In this document: positions 24,801 to 35,100 of the stretch, piece after piece
Numbering within the stretch: position 1 is the stretch's first letter
Layout: each line of letters starts with the position of its first letter
Source: Triplophysa rosa
Taxonomy: Eukaryota > Chordata > Actinopteri > Cypriniformes > Nemacheilidae
Direction: 5' to 3'
Length of the DNA stretch: 64,000 bases
Assembly (NCBI RefSeq): GCF_024868665.1
Contig: NC_079891.1
Coordinates: 32,153,592-32,217,591 of the forward strand
The notes under the pieces: generated by a model
The model's input: only the letters and a program-made list of their open reading frames with translations
Told to the model about the DNA's origin: nothing
Databases searched by the model: none
Position numbers and translations under genes: made by a program

Positions 24801-25808
24801 TATACGCAAGTAAGATGGGCGTACCTGTCAGTACAATTGCTTTGGAACCTGACGTTCCAAATATGGTAAGAGGCGTCACATTTCCGTCACATGCTTGCAG
24901 TATTCGACCAATCACTACGCACTGGTTAACTGGCCAATCATAGCACACCTCGCTTTTCAGAGCAATGAGTTTTGTAAATAATCTGTCGCGTTTCAGAGAG
25001 GCGGAGCAAAGAGACGTTACAAACATGCATGGTATGTGGAAAATACAGTGTTTTTGAACCTTAAATCGTGTATACACATTGCATTACATCTAAAAAAATT
25101 ATATTTGTTTTAGGCGTGTCACATGACCCCTTTAATAATCCAAAAATATTTAAGTATTTAAGTAAAAGAGTGTACACTTAAAGCTACGAGAGGTGCTTCG
25201 CTTAAGGTGCAGGATTCGAACTGAGAACCGTCATATCTATGTTACCTTGCATATTGAGGTCCAGTGGTTTCATACCACTGGCTGGAGGCAGTGATGTCAT
25301 CGTTTTGGATCCTCCCATCCTCCATACCAAGAGGATATCGACATTGAGCTGCGGAGAGCAAAGAAGAACACAATGAGATACATCAACACAAGCACAACAG
25401 CTAGACCGAGTCAAATATCAATACGGATTATACCAGCCGATAAAACTAAATATAATATTAGAAAGTAAAAGATGCCAAATTACAGTCAAGAGAGTCTCTC
25501 TGAAGTTGCTGGATTGTATAATATTTTACATTATTTCATATCATTTCACATTTCAACTGTCTCAATGTCCATCGGCTCACTTTATTCTCATCATTGCAGT
25601 ATTTATTGTTGTGCTTTGAATAAGTATGTGGACTTAGAAAAGAAGCATACTGAGATATGGGGCATCAATTAAAAATTATTGTAAAGAATTTTTACATATT
25701 AGGTACCTATAAATCTGGCACGTATAAGTGCGTGTGTGTGCTCATGTTACCTGGGTCTGTCTGGGCATTGACCTTAGTTTGTAAGGCCAGCAGCAGATAG
25801 AGCAGCAT
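13052..25808 (-). CDS. Discoidin domain receptor tyrosine kinase (DDR1/DDR2 family), 16 coding exons
   Basis: A collagen-activated single-pass receptor tyrosine kinase at the cell surface. Coding exons, 5' to 3' on the minus strand: 25808-25751, 25348-25246, 24544-24316, 24058-23911, 22738-22633, 21522-21336, 21027-20781, 20523-20431, 20266-20121, 20002-19798, 18424-18180, 17933-17806, 17157-16960, 16568-16334, 16126-15977, 13189-13052. All introns have GT and AG ends; the exons sum to 2616 bp (871 aa plus stop) in one frame. Domains: signal peptide, discoidin domain, discoidin-like domain, transmembrane helix at about 408-429, tyrosine-rich juxtamembrane region, kinase. Human DDR1 is 913 aa and DDR2 855. 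Family is certain; subtype is not. DDR1-like traits ([35 protein letters not shown]) mix with DDR2-like ones (YERIFLL to [24 protein letters not shown]). The neighbouring ier3 favours the DDR1 locus. The first ATG is supported by the signal peptide. Confidence 0.95.
13552..14203. mobile_element. Long inverted-repeat DNA element in DDR intron 15
   Basis: The left arm (TGATCATAAATGACTGGATT) and right arm (AATCCAGTCATTTATATAGA TCA) are inverted copies, and similarity continues inward (CATGTTGGTATGCCCAAACG against GTTGGGCATACCAAGATGG). No transposase frame is visible. Confidence 0.75.
14231..15322. mobile_element. Inverted-repeat DNA element in DDR intron 15
   Basis: Ends are AGTGCGTTTCCCGAACAACG and the inverse of CGATGCTTTTGGGAAATGCA CC. 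A motif like the ends recurs inside (GTTTCCCGAAACCGTAGTAA). The interior, about 1.07 kb, contains a second partial MITE ending near 15240. It matches the style of abundant cyprinid TIR elements; the superfamily is not assigned. Confidence 0.65.
17300..17640. repeat. DNA-transposon-like repeat in DDR intron 12
   Basis: This stretch shares CACTACACGGTTACTGTGGC and a terminal GATATTGTGACACACCTA with copies near 13340 (CACTACACGATTATTGTGGC) and near 60530-60750 (GGGTGTCACAATATGG, inverted CACTACACGGTTATTGTAGC). The three are members of one dispersed family. Confidence 0.6.
18180..20002 (-). CDS. DDR exons 10-11: juxtamembrane region and kinase glycine loop
   Basis: Exon 10 (20002-19798) begins [15 protein letters not shown] and includes the DDR2-like [14 protein letters not shown]. 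Exon 11 (18424-18180) contains [17 protein letters not shown] and MYAVPAL, the conserved juxtamembrane block, then runs into the kinase ATP loop LGEGQFGE (residues 582-589). I see no NPxY motif of the DDR1 Shc-binding kind in the joined juxtamembrane sequence. Several tyrosines are candidate autophosphorylation sites. Confidence 0.92.
18687..18853. repeat. (GA)n microsatellite in DDR intron 10
   Basis: About 165 bp of GA with rare GAGC and GAAA interruptions. It lies some 260 bp upstream of the DDR exon 11 acceptor in the transcript, where it reads as a CU-rich tract. A shorter (GA) run at 18427-18446 directly forms the exon 11 polypyrimidine tract. Confidence 0.96.
20121..20523 (-). CDS. DDR exons 8-9: stalk and transmembrane helix
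   Basis: Exon 8 (20523-20431) is a 93-bp Thr/Pro-rich extracellular stalk ([19 protein letters not shown]). Exon 9 (20266-20121) holds the transmembrane segment, which begins [14 protein letters not shown] and ends LILW. The ILIGCLV start is shared by DDR1 and DDR2. Exon 8 is symmetric (phase 1 at both ends), so skipping it would keep the frame. Confidence 0.9.
20297..20360 (-). repeat. SINE tail, minus orientation, DDR intron 8
   Basis: TTTTGCAGATGCTTTTATCC followed by AAAGTGACTTGCAATGCATTC is the inverted fish SINE tail (TAAAAGC, CTGC). It lies between exons 8 and 9. Confidence 0.7.
20781..22738 (-). CDS. DDR exons 5-7: discoidin-like domain
   Basis: Exon 5 (22738-22633) has [12 protein letters not shown] and LNDSTYDG. 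Exon 6 (21522-21336) has [21 protein letters not shown]-type NDYVGWRN and [11 protein letters not shown]. Exon 7 (21027-20781) starts [14 protein letters not shown] and ends [16 protein letters not shown]. Together they form residues about 180-359, the DDR-specific second extracellular domain. NDS at exons 5 and 6 are candidate N-glycosylation sites. The exon 6/7 boundary falls exactly between K277 and V278. Confidence 0.94.
21080..21300. mobile_element. Fold-back MITE in DDR intron 6
   Basis: The left end TTAAAGGGATAGTTCATCCC and right part GAGGGTGAATAAATGACAGA belong to the same abundant cyprinid family as the copies at 11798, 22338 and 35570. The interior CAGAACACAAAAGATATTTCG and CAAAATATCTTCTTTTGTTTC are inverted partners. 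Confidence 0.75.
22338..22598. mobile_element. MITE of the TTAAAGG-AGTTCA family, DDR intron 5
   Basis: It begins TTAAAGGGACGGTTCATCCA, continues TCATCATTTACTCACCCTCA and GTTTCAAACCTGTATACATT, and ends near ACTCTTTAA. It is diverged from the other copies. Confidence 0.7.
23275..23480. repeat. Dispersed repeat in DDR intron 4
   Basis: It starts CCTGATCTCACGGGAATTCG and contains GTAACTATTTTACGAGG, with the inverse CGTAAAATAGTTACG near its other end. The inverted terminal piece recurs near 35255-35305 (CTCGTGAAATAGTTACGAAT then TCCCGCGAGATCAGG), so it is a family present at least twice in the window. Confidence 0.6.
23911..25808 (-). CDS. DDR exons 1-4: signal peptide and discoidin domain
   Basis: Exon 1 encodes a hydrophobic signal peptide ([16 protein letters not shown]). 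Exons 2-4 encode residues about 21-178, the collagen-binding F5/8-type discoidin domain. It starts [12 protein letters not shown], continues with [12 protein letters not shown] (the collagen-contact loop region in DDR2), EEGDGAWCP, the TQGR motif and [13 protein letters not shown], and closes with [10 protein letters not shown]. The family cysteines and the paired tryptophans are present. Junction phases are 1, 2, 0 and 1. Confidence 0.94.
24568..25133. mobile_element. Non-autonomous hAT element in DDR intron 2
   Basis: Inverted ends are AAAGGGGTCATATGG and the inverse of CACATGACCCCTTT. The direct repeat AATAATCC flanks it (24560-24567 and 25134-25141), an 8-bp duplication. About 566 bp, without coding capacity. 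It occupies most of the intron between exons 2 and 3; exon 3 starts only 16 bp from the left target duplication. Confidence 0.8.
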
Positions 25809-25855
25809 AATGAGACGTCAGAGCCTGCCAACAGACCACAGTACAGACTACATCT
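25809..25855 (-). promoter_or_regulatory. DDR 5' UTR segment with ATG-TAG start-stop
   Basis: The minus strand reads a CU-rich tract ending TTTTTTGCAG and then AGATGTAGTC, so the exon probably starts at 25855. Its leader contains ATG directly followed by TAG at 25853-25848, 45 nt before the DDR start codon. Start-stop elements are known to hold ribosomes and lower downstream translation. Confidence 0.55.
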
Positions 25856-28800
25856 CTGCAAAAAAGAAAAAGAGAGAGAGAGTAAAATATTTCTATTTCA
25901 ATTATTCAGGAGTGGCCAAAAAATATATTAGACATTTAATTATGCATTAATGTCATTACATTATATCCATCCAAGTTTAACTTATTCGCAGGAAAGACAA
26001 CACAAGCATCCTTTCAGAGCAGGGTGAGTATACTACCAAGTGTGTGAATTTTCGGTAGGTCCTTTGCATTAAATACTACATTAAGTTTAAAGTGCAGAAA
26101 CTGAGATACTTAGTACACAATGCAAAGCCATCAGCTTGACCTTCCATTTAGAGTGTTACAAAACAGACGTAATGTCAGTCAACTATGATTTCTTAGTGTT
26201 TCATTCATGCACAACCATTACATTACTAAGCAGTTGGCAGTTTACACTTTGTTTACACTGTATTTGTTTAGCAGTCAGCTGTTGCACTCAATGTTACGAA
26301 ATACACAATCAAATTTCATCATTTTTGCAGATGCTACTTGGTTTGATATTTTATTATATACTGCAATGACATTCATAATTTATAGAGTTCAAGTGTGGCT
26401 CAGGTGTCCAAATACTTTTGAAGGCACAATTGACCTCATGACACCACTGTGTACGAGATAGAAATCCTCAGGGTTTTTTAAGTCCTATGAAAACCCACAG
26501 GCCACATTAGCATCACTGCTATGCTAACTATGCAAACTATGCCAGAGCAGATGTGGTCGAGGAATCACTGACAATTCTGTCCCATTCCAGGGCTCTAGAC
26601 TCATTTTTCCCACTGGTCGCACTGGTGCAACCCACTTTCTCAGTTGGTCGCACCAACTTACAATTTGGTCGCACCCTTTTTTTATAGTAATCATAAAGAC
26701 CTTGCATAATGACCTCAGTTGATGAATCGTTCTGTTAATGTTGTCACTCTGTCTTTTAAAATAGTCGGCTATAGACCGCTTCATATTTGCGCTTTAACAC
26801 TTGCGAGCCCAATAAATCCAAAATAAACGCTAAGAAACTTTGTATTTGTTATTTTATACAGTTGTTATTATTTAGTTTTATATTCAAGTTATAAATTGGC
26901 AATGAAATGATCTAACACAAATATAACCTGTCACTCTTCACAATCCTCCTTTATTGCCACCTTTGCAAAAAGAAACTAAAATTATTTAAAACATAAAATT
27001 AAATCAATTTAGCTAGCTCAAAACTCAAAAGTAACTCAGAACTAAATTATTATATATGTACTTAACTACACATTCTTTAAATACTTAATCTTACTAACCA
27101 ATCTTGTTAAATGGTCTAAGCACGCTTGTGTTCTGATGTGTTTTGAGTGACTGATTTGATGGGTTTCAACAAAATGAATCGGTTCAAATGAGTCATTACA
27201 TCGCGAATCGGACATTAGCGGACATTGACGCACTGTTTGATTTTCACAGCTGTTAGGACATAGCAAAAGATAGAAGTTAACAAGGAAAACACTTCAGTGG
27301 ATAGGATTTTTCGTTTATGTCAGCTGCATGTGCGGAACACTTGTCAGGGAAGAAAAGGCAACATGTTTATGAGAACATTCACACCCAGCTGCAATTCAGG
27401 TAAAAATATTCTCCGAATGCACCACGTGAACATGCATTCTGTCTTCCAACCTTGCTCTTGATTAAAGTGTGAGGGAGAGAGACAGTTCAGAAACCGACAT
27501 GTTCGACTTCAATAAGCGCTGCGCAGAAAGATCGGAATATGACATCAATGTACCGTTTAGATTGGAGACAAACTCTACTCGCTCTTTCCTGCACTAATCA
27601 CAAGCGCGTCATTCACTACTCATAAATCACATTGAATGTTCAAATAAATCTTTGGCGGAGCAAGAATTAGTTTTACGCACTTACACCAATGCGACCCTGT
27701 TAAACTTTACCTCGCACGTTATAAAAAAACGATCACATTTTGGTCGCAGTCTAGAGCCCTGCATTCAGAATAAAATTCTCACTAGTTGCAAATAAAACAA
27801 CCACTTTTTGAAATACACAGTGTAACTGACACTAAAGATGAATGCTATTATATTTATGTATACGCTCTGTTGTGCCAATTATTTCTATACAAAAAGATTC
27901 ACAGTACATACAATACAAAAACACTACAATAAACACCCCAGTAGGCTAAACGGAATTACTGATGCATGATGAGTTGTTCATCATTTTATTTTTGTAATAG
28001 CTAAAAGCAGGTTTTTTTGTTCATTTCTAACCACTAAAATGGATTAAATAAACATTGTTTAACATGAATTCTGTGACTTAAATTAAGGCCCTTTACCAGA
28101 AAGAGGCATAACATAAAACAAGACATACAAATGGATAATGGTACTCATTTTTACCAAACAGTGCAGCATTTATAGTCTGTTAATCTGTAATATCGTACAC
28201 ACAGAATTTCACATTAGTGGTTGTCATATATCTGCAAGAAACAGAGAACATCCCACTCTCACACACATCCAGACATATTCAGAAGGTTGCTATCCATTCC
28301 AAAACCTCTGGATAAAATCTAAACCTTCAAAATTCTTGCACTATATCATTAGTGGTGTTTGCTAGCAAGCATCTATTATTATTATTATTGCTCATACGCT
28401 CAGGGATTTAAACAAACCCATAACATTAACATTAAGTATTAAATTCACCAAATTCACAGTTTGTGTGGTGTGTGGTGTGCGGCTTGAGCAGAGGTGGGTT
28501 GTATGTTTTCTATACAATTCCCCTATAATTACATTATAGACACCGAGTTAATACATCTAACTACCACAATACAACATAGCAACACCCTAGTAACCATGCA
28601 CAACATCATGGCATGTGAGGATCCACAGAAAATGTCAAAATCTGACACTTTTCTAAATGGATGTAAGCATCATTGAACTGCCGAGGCTCTGGGGCCCCTT
28701 TGACACCAGCAAGTTTCATCACTGGAAAGAGTGAGATCAAAATAAGAGTTGTTGTTAGTAAGGACAGCGTGCAGTTCATGTGTTAGCTTGAGTGTTTTTT

Positions 28801-29026
28801 ACTGTGGAGGGTCTCTTTCCCCAAACCTCAGACCACAGGAATGTGTCTGATTTCATGAGTGTATCACGCCACATCCATTTCTCCAGAGACAATTACACAC
28901 ACACCGTCATCATCGGCCATTTACTGTACAAGTTTATCGAGTTCACTTGTTTTCATTAGACAACACAGAAGAGTAAGATTTATGTGGGGTATCAGCGCGG
29001 CATTCTTTATTCCTGAATAATGTCTT
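25856..29026. other. Probable DDR 5' intron, left part, with hAT element
   Basis: No coding exon found. A 1.17-kb hAT-like element occupies 26588-27761; the rest is AT-rich unique sequence. If the 42.08-kb exon belongs to DDR, all of this is intron 1. Confidence 0.45.
26588..27761. mobile_element. hAT-like DNA element, 1.17 kb
   Basis: Termini are CAGGGCTCTAGACT and the inverse AGTCTAGAGCCCTG, perfect over 14 bp. CATTC flanks both ends (26583-26587 and 27762-27766). Subterminal repeats of GGTCGCAC and TTTGGTCGCA occur near both ends, such as a transposase might bind. No transposase frame survives. Confidence 0.82.
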
Positions 29027-32000
29027 ATGGCCATGTCTGATTTATATAATATTAAGATTTGTTCTTGGAACATTCGTGGCCTCCAAAAACCTGCCAAGAG
29101 GACGGCAGTATTATCATTTTTGAAAAAGGAAAATGTCTCCATTGCGTTTCTCCAGGATACTCATCTGGAGGACAAGGACAATGCTAAATTGCAGAGGAGC
29201 TGGGTGGGGCACGTTTTTGCTACTTCATATTCTTCTTTCAGTAGGGGTGTAGCCATTCTGATTAGTAAAAAGCTGGCATTTAGGCCTCTTGATTGTGTTA
29301 AAGACAGCCAGGGCCGGTATATAATTGTTAAAGGAATACTTGCAGGAAAAGAGGTTACATTTATGAATTTATACTGTCCCCCAGCCTACTCCCCTGATTT
29401 TCTCTCCAAGGCTCTTGCAGTTTTTATGGAACGGGCTTGGGGGACTCTTTTGTGGGAGGAGATTTTAATTGTCACCTTAATCCCTCTCTTGATAAACTTC
29501 CATCTGACATTTCTCCCCCTTCTAAGCAAGCGAGGGCGCTTACTAATATTTGTCATGATATTGAATATTCTGATGTGTGGAGGCAGCTTCACCCTACTGA
29601 TTCAGAGTTCACCTTTTTTTCGGCCCCTCATAAAAGCTATACCAGAATTGATTACATTTTCATCCCCTCCTCAAAAATGTCTCTTGCTTTATCATGTTCT
29701 ATAGGCAACATTGTGTTATCAGACCACGCCCCCCTTTATTTGGTATATTCTCTTGCTGAGGACAGGGCATTGTCACGGTGCTGGAGATTTCAACCTTATC
29801 TTCTCAAAGACAACAAGTTTATCTCCTACTTTACTTCAGAATTTAAGATTTTTTACTCTATCAACTCATCATCCACAGATAGTCCCTCTGTCCTCTGGGA
29901 GACATGTAAAATATACTCTCGTGGACTGATTTTGTCTTTTGTTGTGTCCAAAAGACGTGAGAAAAACGAACAGCGTAAACTTCTTGAATCTCGACTAGCG
30001 GAATTGGAGAAAAATCACATATCTAACCCGGGTCCTGATTTGCTCAAGGAACTGTTACACACACGGGCTGCATTGAATACTTTTCTGATTCAGGACTCTG
30101 AACAATCCCTTAAATTTGCCAGGCAGAAACTATATGAGTTTGGGGATAAACCTGGAAGATATCTTGCTAGTCTCGTCAAGAAGAGGGCAGATTCTCAAAA
30201 TATAGTCTCTATTACTGACTCTAATGGTGTTAGATTGTTCGATACCAGAACCATTAATAAACACTTTGCATCACTTTATTCCAATTTATACAGTGCCGAA
30301 CAGCCTGATGATGCCCTGGCCCTTATGCGTCAGTTTTTTGCAGATTTGAGGCTCCCCAAAGCTACAGATGATCAAAAATTACAACTAAATGCCCCAATTA
30401 CCAGAGAAGAAGCGCTATTTGCTTTGAAATCTATGCCGTCCGGTAAGGCCCCAGGGCCAGATGGATTTGGATGTGAGTTCTATAAGGAGTTTAGTGGTAT
30501 TCTTTTAGACCCTCTGCTGTCTATGCTCAATCATTCATTTGAAAATGGGATCCTTCCTCAAACTCTTAGGGAGGCCAACATCTCTCTCATTCTTAAAGAA
30601 GGAAAATGCCCGGATAGCTGCGCCTCATACAGGCCAATAGCTCTACTTAACTCTGACCAAAAACTGCTCTCAAAAGTTTTGGCCTTACGTCTAGAGAAGG
30701 TTCTGCCCCATATTGTCAAGGAGGACCAAACTGGTTTTGTCAAGGGCCGAAACTCCAGTGATAATATGAGGAGGCTCCTTAACATCATCCAAATAACCCA
30801 GAGCTGCAAGGACCCGGCCCTCGTGCTGTCTCTCGACGCCGAGAAGGCATTCGATCGGGTCGAGTGGTCGTATCTGTTCTATGCTCTGGAGGAATTCGGC
30901 CTGGGTGATAATTTTGTGAATTGGATTAGGGTTCTGTATAATACTCCGATGGCGGCGGTTCTGACTAATGGGCTGAGATCCGACAACTTCCCCCTCCACC
31001 GCGGGAATAGGCAGGGCGACCCCCTTAGTCCCCTGCTCTTTGATATCGCTATCGAGCCGCTGGCCCAGGCAGTAAGACAAAACACTTTAATTTCTGGTAT
31101 CTTCGTTGGTGAAAGGGAACATAAAATTACTTTATACGCGGATGACATTTTGATACATTTGTCGCGACCCCAAACTTCTGTTCCCTGCCTGATTAAGGTA
31201 ATTTCATCATTCAGCGTCTTTTCGGGATATAAAATTAATTTTGCAAAATCCGAGGCTATGCCCCTGGGGTCATTAACATGTGTTCCAGATATAGCTGAGC
31301 CCTTCCCGTTCCGCTGGTCTCCCACCGGTTTCATTTACTTAGGAGTGCATGTTACACCCACCTTTGGTCAGATGTTTAAGTCCAACTTCCCCCCCCTCTT
31401 GGATGCTATAAGGGCAGACTTAGACCGCTGGGCCCCTCTCCCTCTTTCCTGGCTAGGTAGGATTGCTCTCATAAAAATGAACGTCCTGCCTAGACTGCTA
31501 TACCCACTGCTAATGATTCCTATCTTATTATCCAGCAAGGTTATTAAGGTGCTAGAAGGCTGGCTAACCTCCTTCATTTGGAATAAAAGGAAGCCCCGTC
31601 TTAAGATGACAAAACTTCAAATGGCAAGTTGTGATGGAGGGTTAGATGTACCAAATCTCAGATTTTACCAACTGGAATCGCACTTGCGGATGATTGCAAG
31701 CTGGCGCAACTGTGATCCAGCCTCGATTTGGCATGATATTGAATCCTCTCAGTCGAAGTGTCCCTTGCTGAATTTACTGTTTTTGAATAATCCTGATTCT
31801 GTTAAAAAACGTTGCTCTAACCCTATTACTCTCAGTACCATTAGAGCATGGAAATCCATTCGCTCTATAGAAGGCCGGGCTCAGTTATCATCTCCTCTCA
31901 CTCCCGTTCTTGATAACCCGGACTTCCTGCCAGGCTGTAAGGACCAGGGCTTTAAAGTGTGGAGCACCCAAGGGCTGAATAAAATAGGCGATCTATTCAA

Positions 32001-32175
32001 TGGCCAGATTTTACTATCCTTTCAGCAGTTGCAACAGCAATTTGGTTTATTTAATCAAGGTGACTTCTACAGATATTTACAAATGAGAGACAACACAGTC
32101 AAGAGTACAGCTCATCTCAATGGCACCATCAGATGGGTCGCACACGGGTCAGATGGGCCACGCTTACCGCGGTGA
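29027..32175 (+). pseudogene. L1/Tx1-type LINE ORF2 (endonuclease plus reverse transcriptase), frameshifted and 3'-truncated
   Basis: A non-LTR retrotransposon ORF2 copy in two overlapping frames. The first (from 29027) gives the N-terminal half of an APE-type endonuclease: CSWNIRGL, then QDTHLED, then NLYCPP. Near 29437 the frame changes, and GGDFNCHLNP, RIDYIF and LSDHAPL complete the endonuclease. The 912-codon second frame then carries the reverse transcriptase: SGKAPGPDGF, YRPIALLNSDQKLLSKVLA, LDAEKAFDRVEW, GNRQGDPLSPLLF and the catalytic LYADDILI. One base missing from the G run at 29439-29443 would explain the shift. The frame ends after DFYRYLQMRD in unrelated-looking sequence, earlier than usual for this family, so the 3' end is missing. 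No ORF1 is seen. The copy is antisense to the DDR gene and most likely dead. Confidence 0.9.
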
Positions 32176-35100
32176 AGCAGTTTCGATCTGTATTTTTGTT
32201 GTTTTTTGCTTTCAGAACATCTGCAGATGGAAATACCCTAAGGCCTATAGTGTGATTTAAAACAAACGAAACATCTTTCAAGCCCACTTACATGTTTTAG
32301 GAACCAACCTAAACATTCCTTGAGTGCCAAAGTGTCTGAAAAGTGCTGTTGTGTGAGGGCATAGGCAAACAAATATGTGTTGGTGGTTGTTTGGGGTGAG
32401 TGACTAAAGGAACCAGAAGGAGAGAGAGAATAAAGGGATGGAGGTTTCAGATGGTTTATGTAACGTCTGGCTCATATAGGCCTGTCCAGTACCGAGATTC
32501 CAGCCGTCTTGCTCATCTTTCTAAGGGACCTCATGTGACCAACCGAGAAAAAAACAGCAGAGCAGCAAAACACTAACAGACCCATTACAAACAATGCAGT
32601 GCTAAAAATCCCGCTAGCATGACATCCAGCATTGCTTTAAAGTTGAGTAAAGTTGGTCTTTTATAGCTTCATTGAGTTCTTAACTTTGTCTAAGCTGTTT
32701 CTTAAAATTATTTGGGAGAGAAGAGAACTGACATACAGTCCGTAAGTATAGAAGTTTAACATTAATGTGAATAGTATAGCTAAAACACATACATTTACAT
32801 GTGTGTATACATTTTTATATACAGTTTATATAATATAAAAATATATATTTTTTTATATATTATTCTTAAAATTATACATGTGTGTGTATTTATATATACT
32901 AGTTATTATACACAGCACACACACACATATATTATGTAAACAAAAACTTTTATTTTGCATAAAATTAGTGGCGAATAATCCCTTGACAGCCCTAAATTAT
33001 AATTTAACACACAATGGTGAAACCTAGTTTAATTTTTGATTTTAAATTGTGAATTTCAGCCTTTCTATTTAATCTCATCATTGTCAGAAGAAATAAATAA
33101 GATTAAGAGATCTCGTCCGTCCAATTCTTAAAAGAGTTAACAAAACGTGTTGCTCAAGAAAAAAAATGGAATATTCAACAACATCCTGAACACGCTATGT
33201 GATATTGAAGTTTGCAAAATCGATTTAAATTATATTGAAATACAAATATATAAATGGAAATGATATGAAAATACATGTCCTTTATGGGAAAAGAAAGCAT
33301 CACGACAACAGCCATGTTTAAATACAAATCTATTAGTGTTATCGCTAACCATTGCGATATGCATACAGGTGGGTGTGTGCAACATTTGAATCATTATGAT
33401 ATTTTGTGCAGCTATACTCTAAAAAAGTTCCAAGTCATATCCGATCCAGGCAGGTTCAAGATTCTAAAATTCCAAAATTCCATACTCTTACAACTTGCAA
33501 GTACATGCATGCATGCAGACAAACATGCGAAACTCAGCAAACATGCAGGAGCGTGTTTGCTCAACCGAGTTAAACAGCAGGAGAAATGTGAACCCGTGTT
33601 ATTCACCATCATCTACACAACACGTCGTCCTCCCACAAACACAAACACACACACACAAACACACAGCTTTTTCTCACATTCCTTCAATTTGGTTTCTGCA
33701 TTGACTTCCCTCAGTGACTAATGTTGAGAATTCCTGCCAAACATCTCACATTATGCAACACATTAAACAATGCGCATGACAAAAGCATGAGAGCAACTGG
33801 CATCTCACCAGAGAGATACTGTAGAGCTAAAAGACCAAGAAATTCAGAGCCAGAACCATCATAAATGTCATAAATAATCTGATCCAACAACCAGCTATTC
33901 AGGTATAAAATACCTTCAAGTGTACATAAACACACCACACAAGAGGAATATCCAAACAAAATGTTTCAATGACAACCCTTTTTTGGCAACTACTTCAACG
34001 GTTTACGCCAAGATCTTATTCAAACTGCTTGAAAGAGTAAATGAGAAATGTGACATTGCCGCATTATACTGTAGACAATTAAGCTCCCTCCTCCACCTGG
34101 AAAGCATACAAATCATTCCTGAATTTAATAAAACACACTACTGATCTGAACAGTCATTTGTTCTACGTTCTAGCACTTATCAGGTCTGAAAACAGCTGCG
34201 AACCCCTGCATAGGCATTCCTTTGGTAAACTCCAGATAACTTATCACCATAGCAAAGAATCTGCAGCACAGTTTCTCACGTTTCAGAGAACAGCCATCAA
34301 TTCTAATAAATCAAAGGAAAGTTGGTTTTCATCCCATGCTCGAATGTTTCAGCACAAATATGCAAACAGCACAGTTTCAGATGATATTTTGTCCACACTG
34401 GTATTTACACTACAAAGCTTTTGGCAAACCGAGCTAAAAGCGAAAAGAGCTTGGAGGTCACATCGGCAAAACAGCTCTAGCTAAGAAATTCGTTTTTTGT
34501 ACTGCATTTCGTTTTCATGCAATTAACATTTTATCGTACTTTCTCCGCAAGTTTGAGCACATTTATGAGCATTTATGCTAAAGGCATTTTTCATTAGTTA
34601 GGCACCATCTGACCTCTGCTCTGGCACACAACACTTGTTGCATCACAGCAGGAAGAAGAACAGCCCGTAAGGCAAATAATATACAAATAATATAAAAACA
34701 TGGTGGAGGAAATAGCAGCAATATTATGTGACATTCGAATATTAAACTCGGCTGAGATTCAACAGGTGCCACACCAAGTGATGCGCCCAACTCTGGAATA
34801 TTGAGTGATATTATTTTACTTTAGCTAAACAAATGTCATGAACAATTTCAGGTCATTTTGTATACATTGTACTGCTATTTCAAATAGACAACAGATTGCA
34901 CCTAACCTCAACTTTAACAACATACAGAAAAGACAGTGTATTAAGTGAATTCGTGCATGATTTTTTTTGTTTATCTGTTTAATATAGTTTTGTATATATC
35001 CTAACACACCATTACGGTCATATTCGATATATATGTTTGCTAGATTGTGTTTGCTACCTCTAGCATGTTCTTACATCCAAATGCAACTCCATAAAACTTT

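Noticed and set aside
30558..31577. Minus-strand frames inside the LINE
   Set aside because: Antisense shadows of the reverse transcriptase frame.
29437..32175. Reading the 912-codon frame as a host gene
   Set aside because: It has LINE endonuclease and reverse transcriptase motifs and begins at a TTG where the upstream frame is broken; it is the rest of a retrotransposon ORF2.
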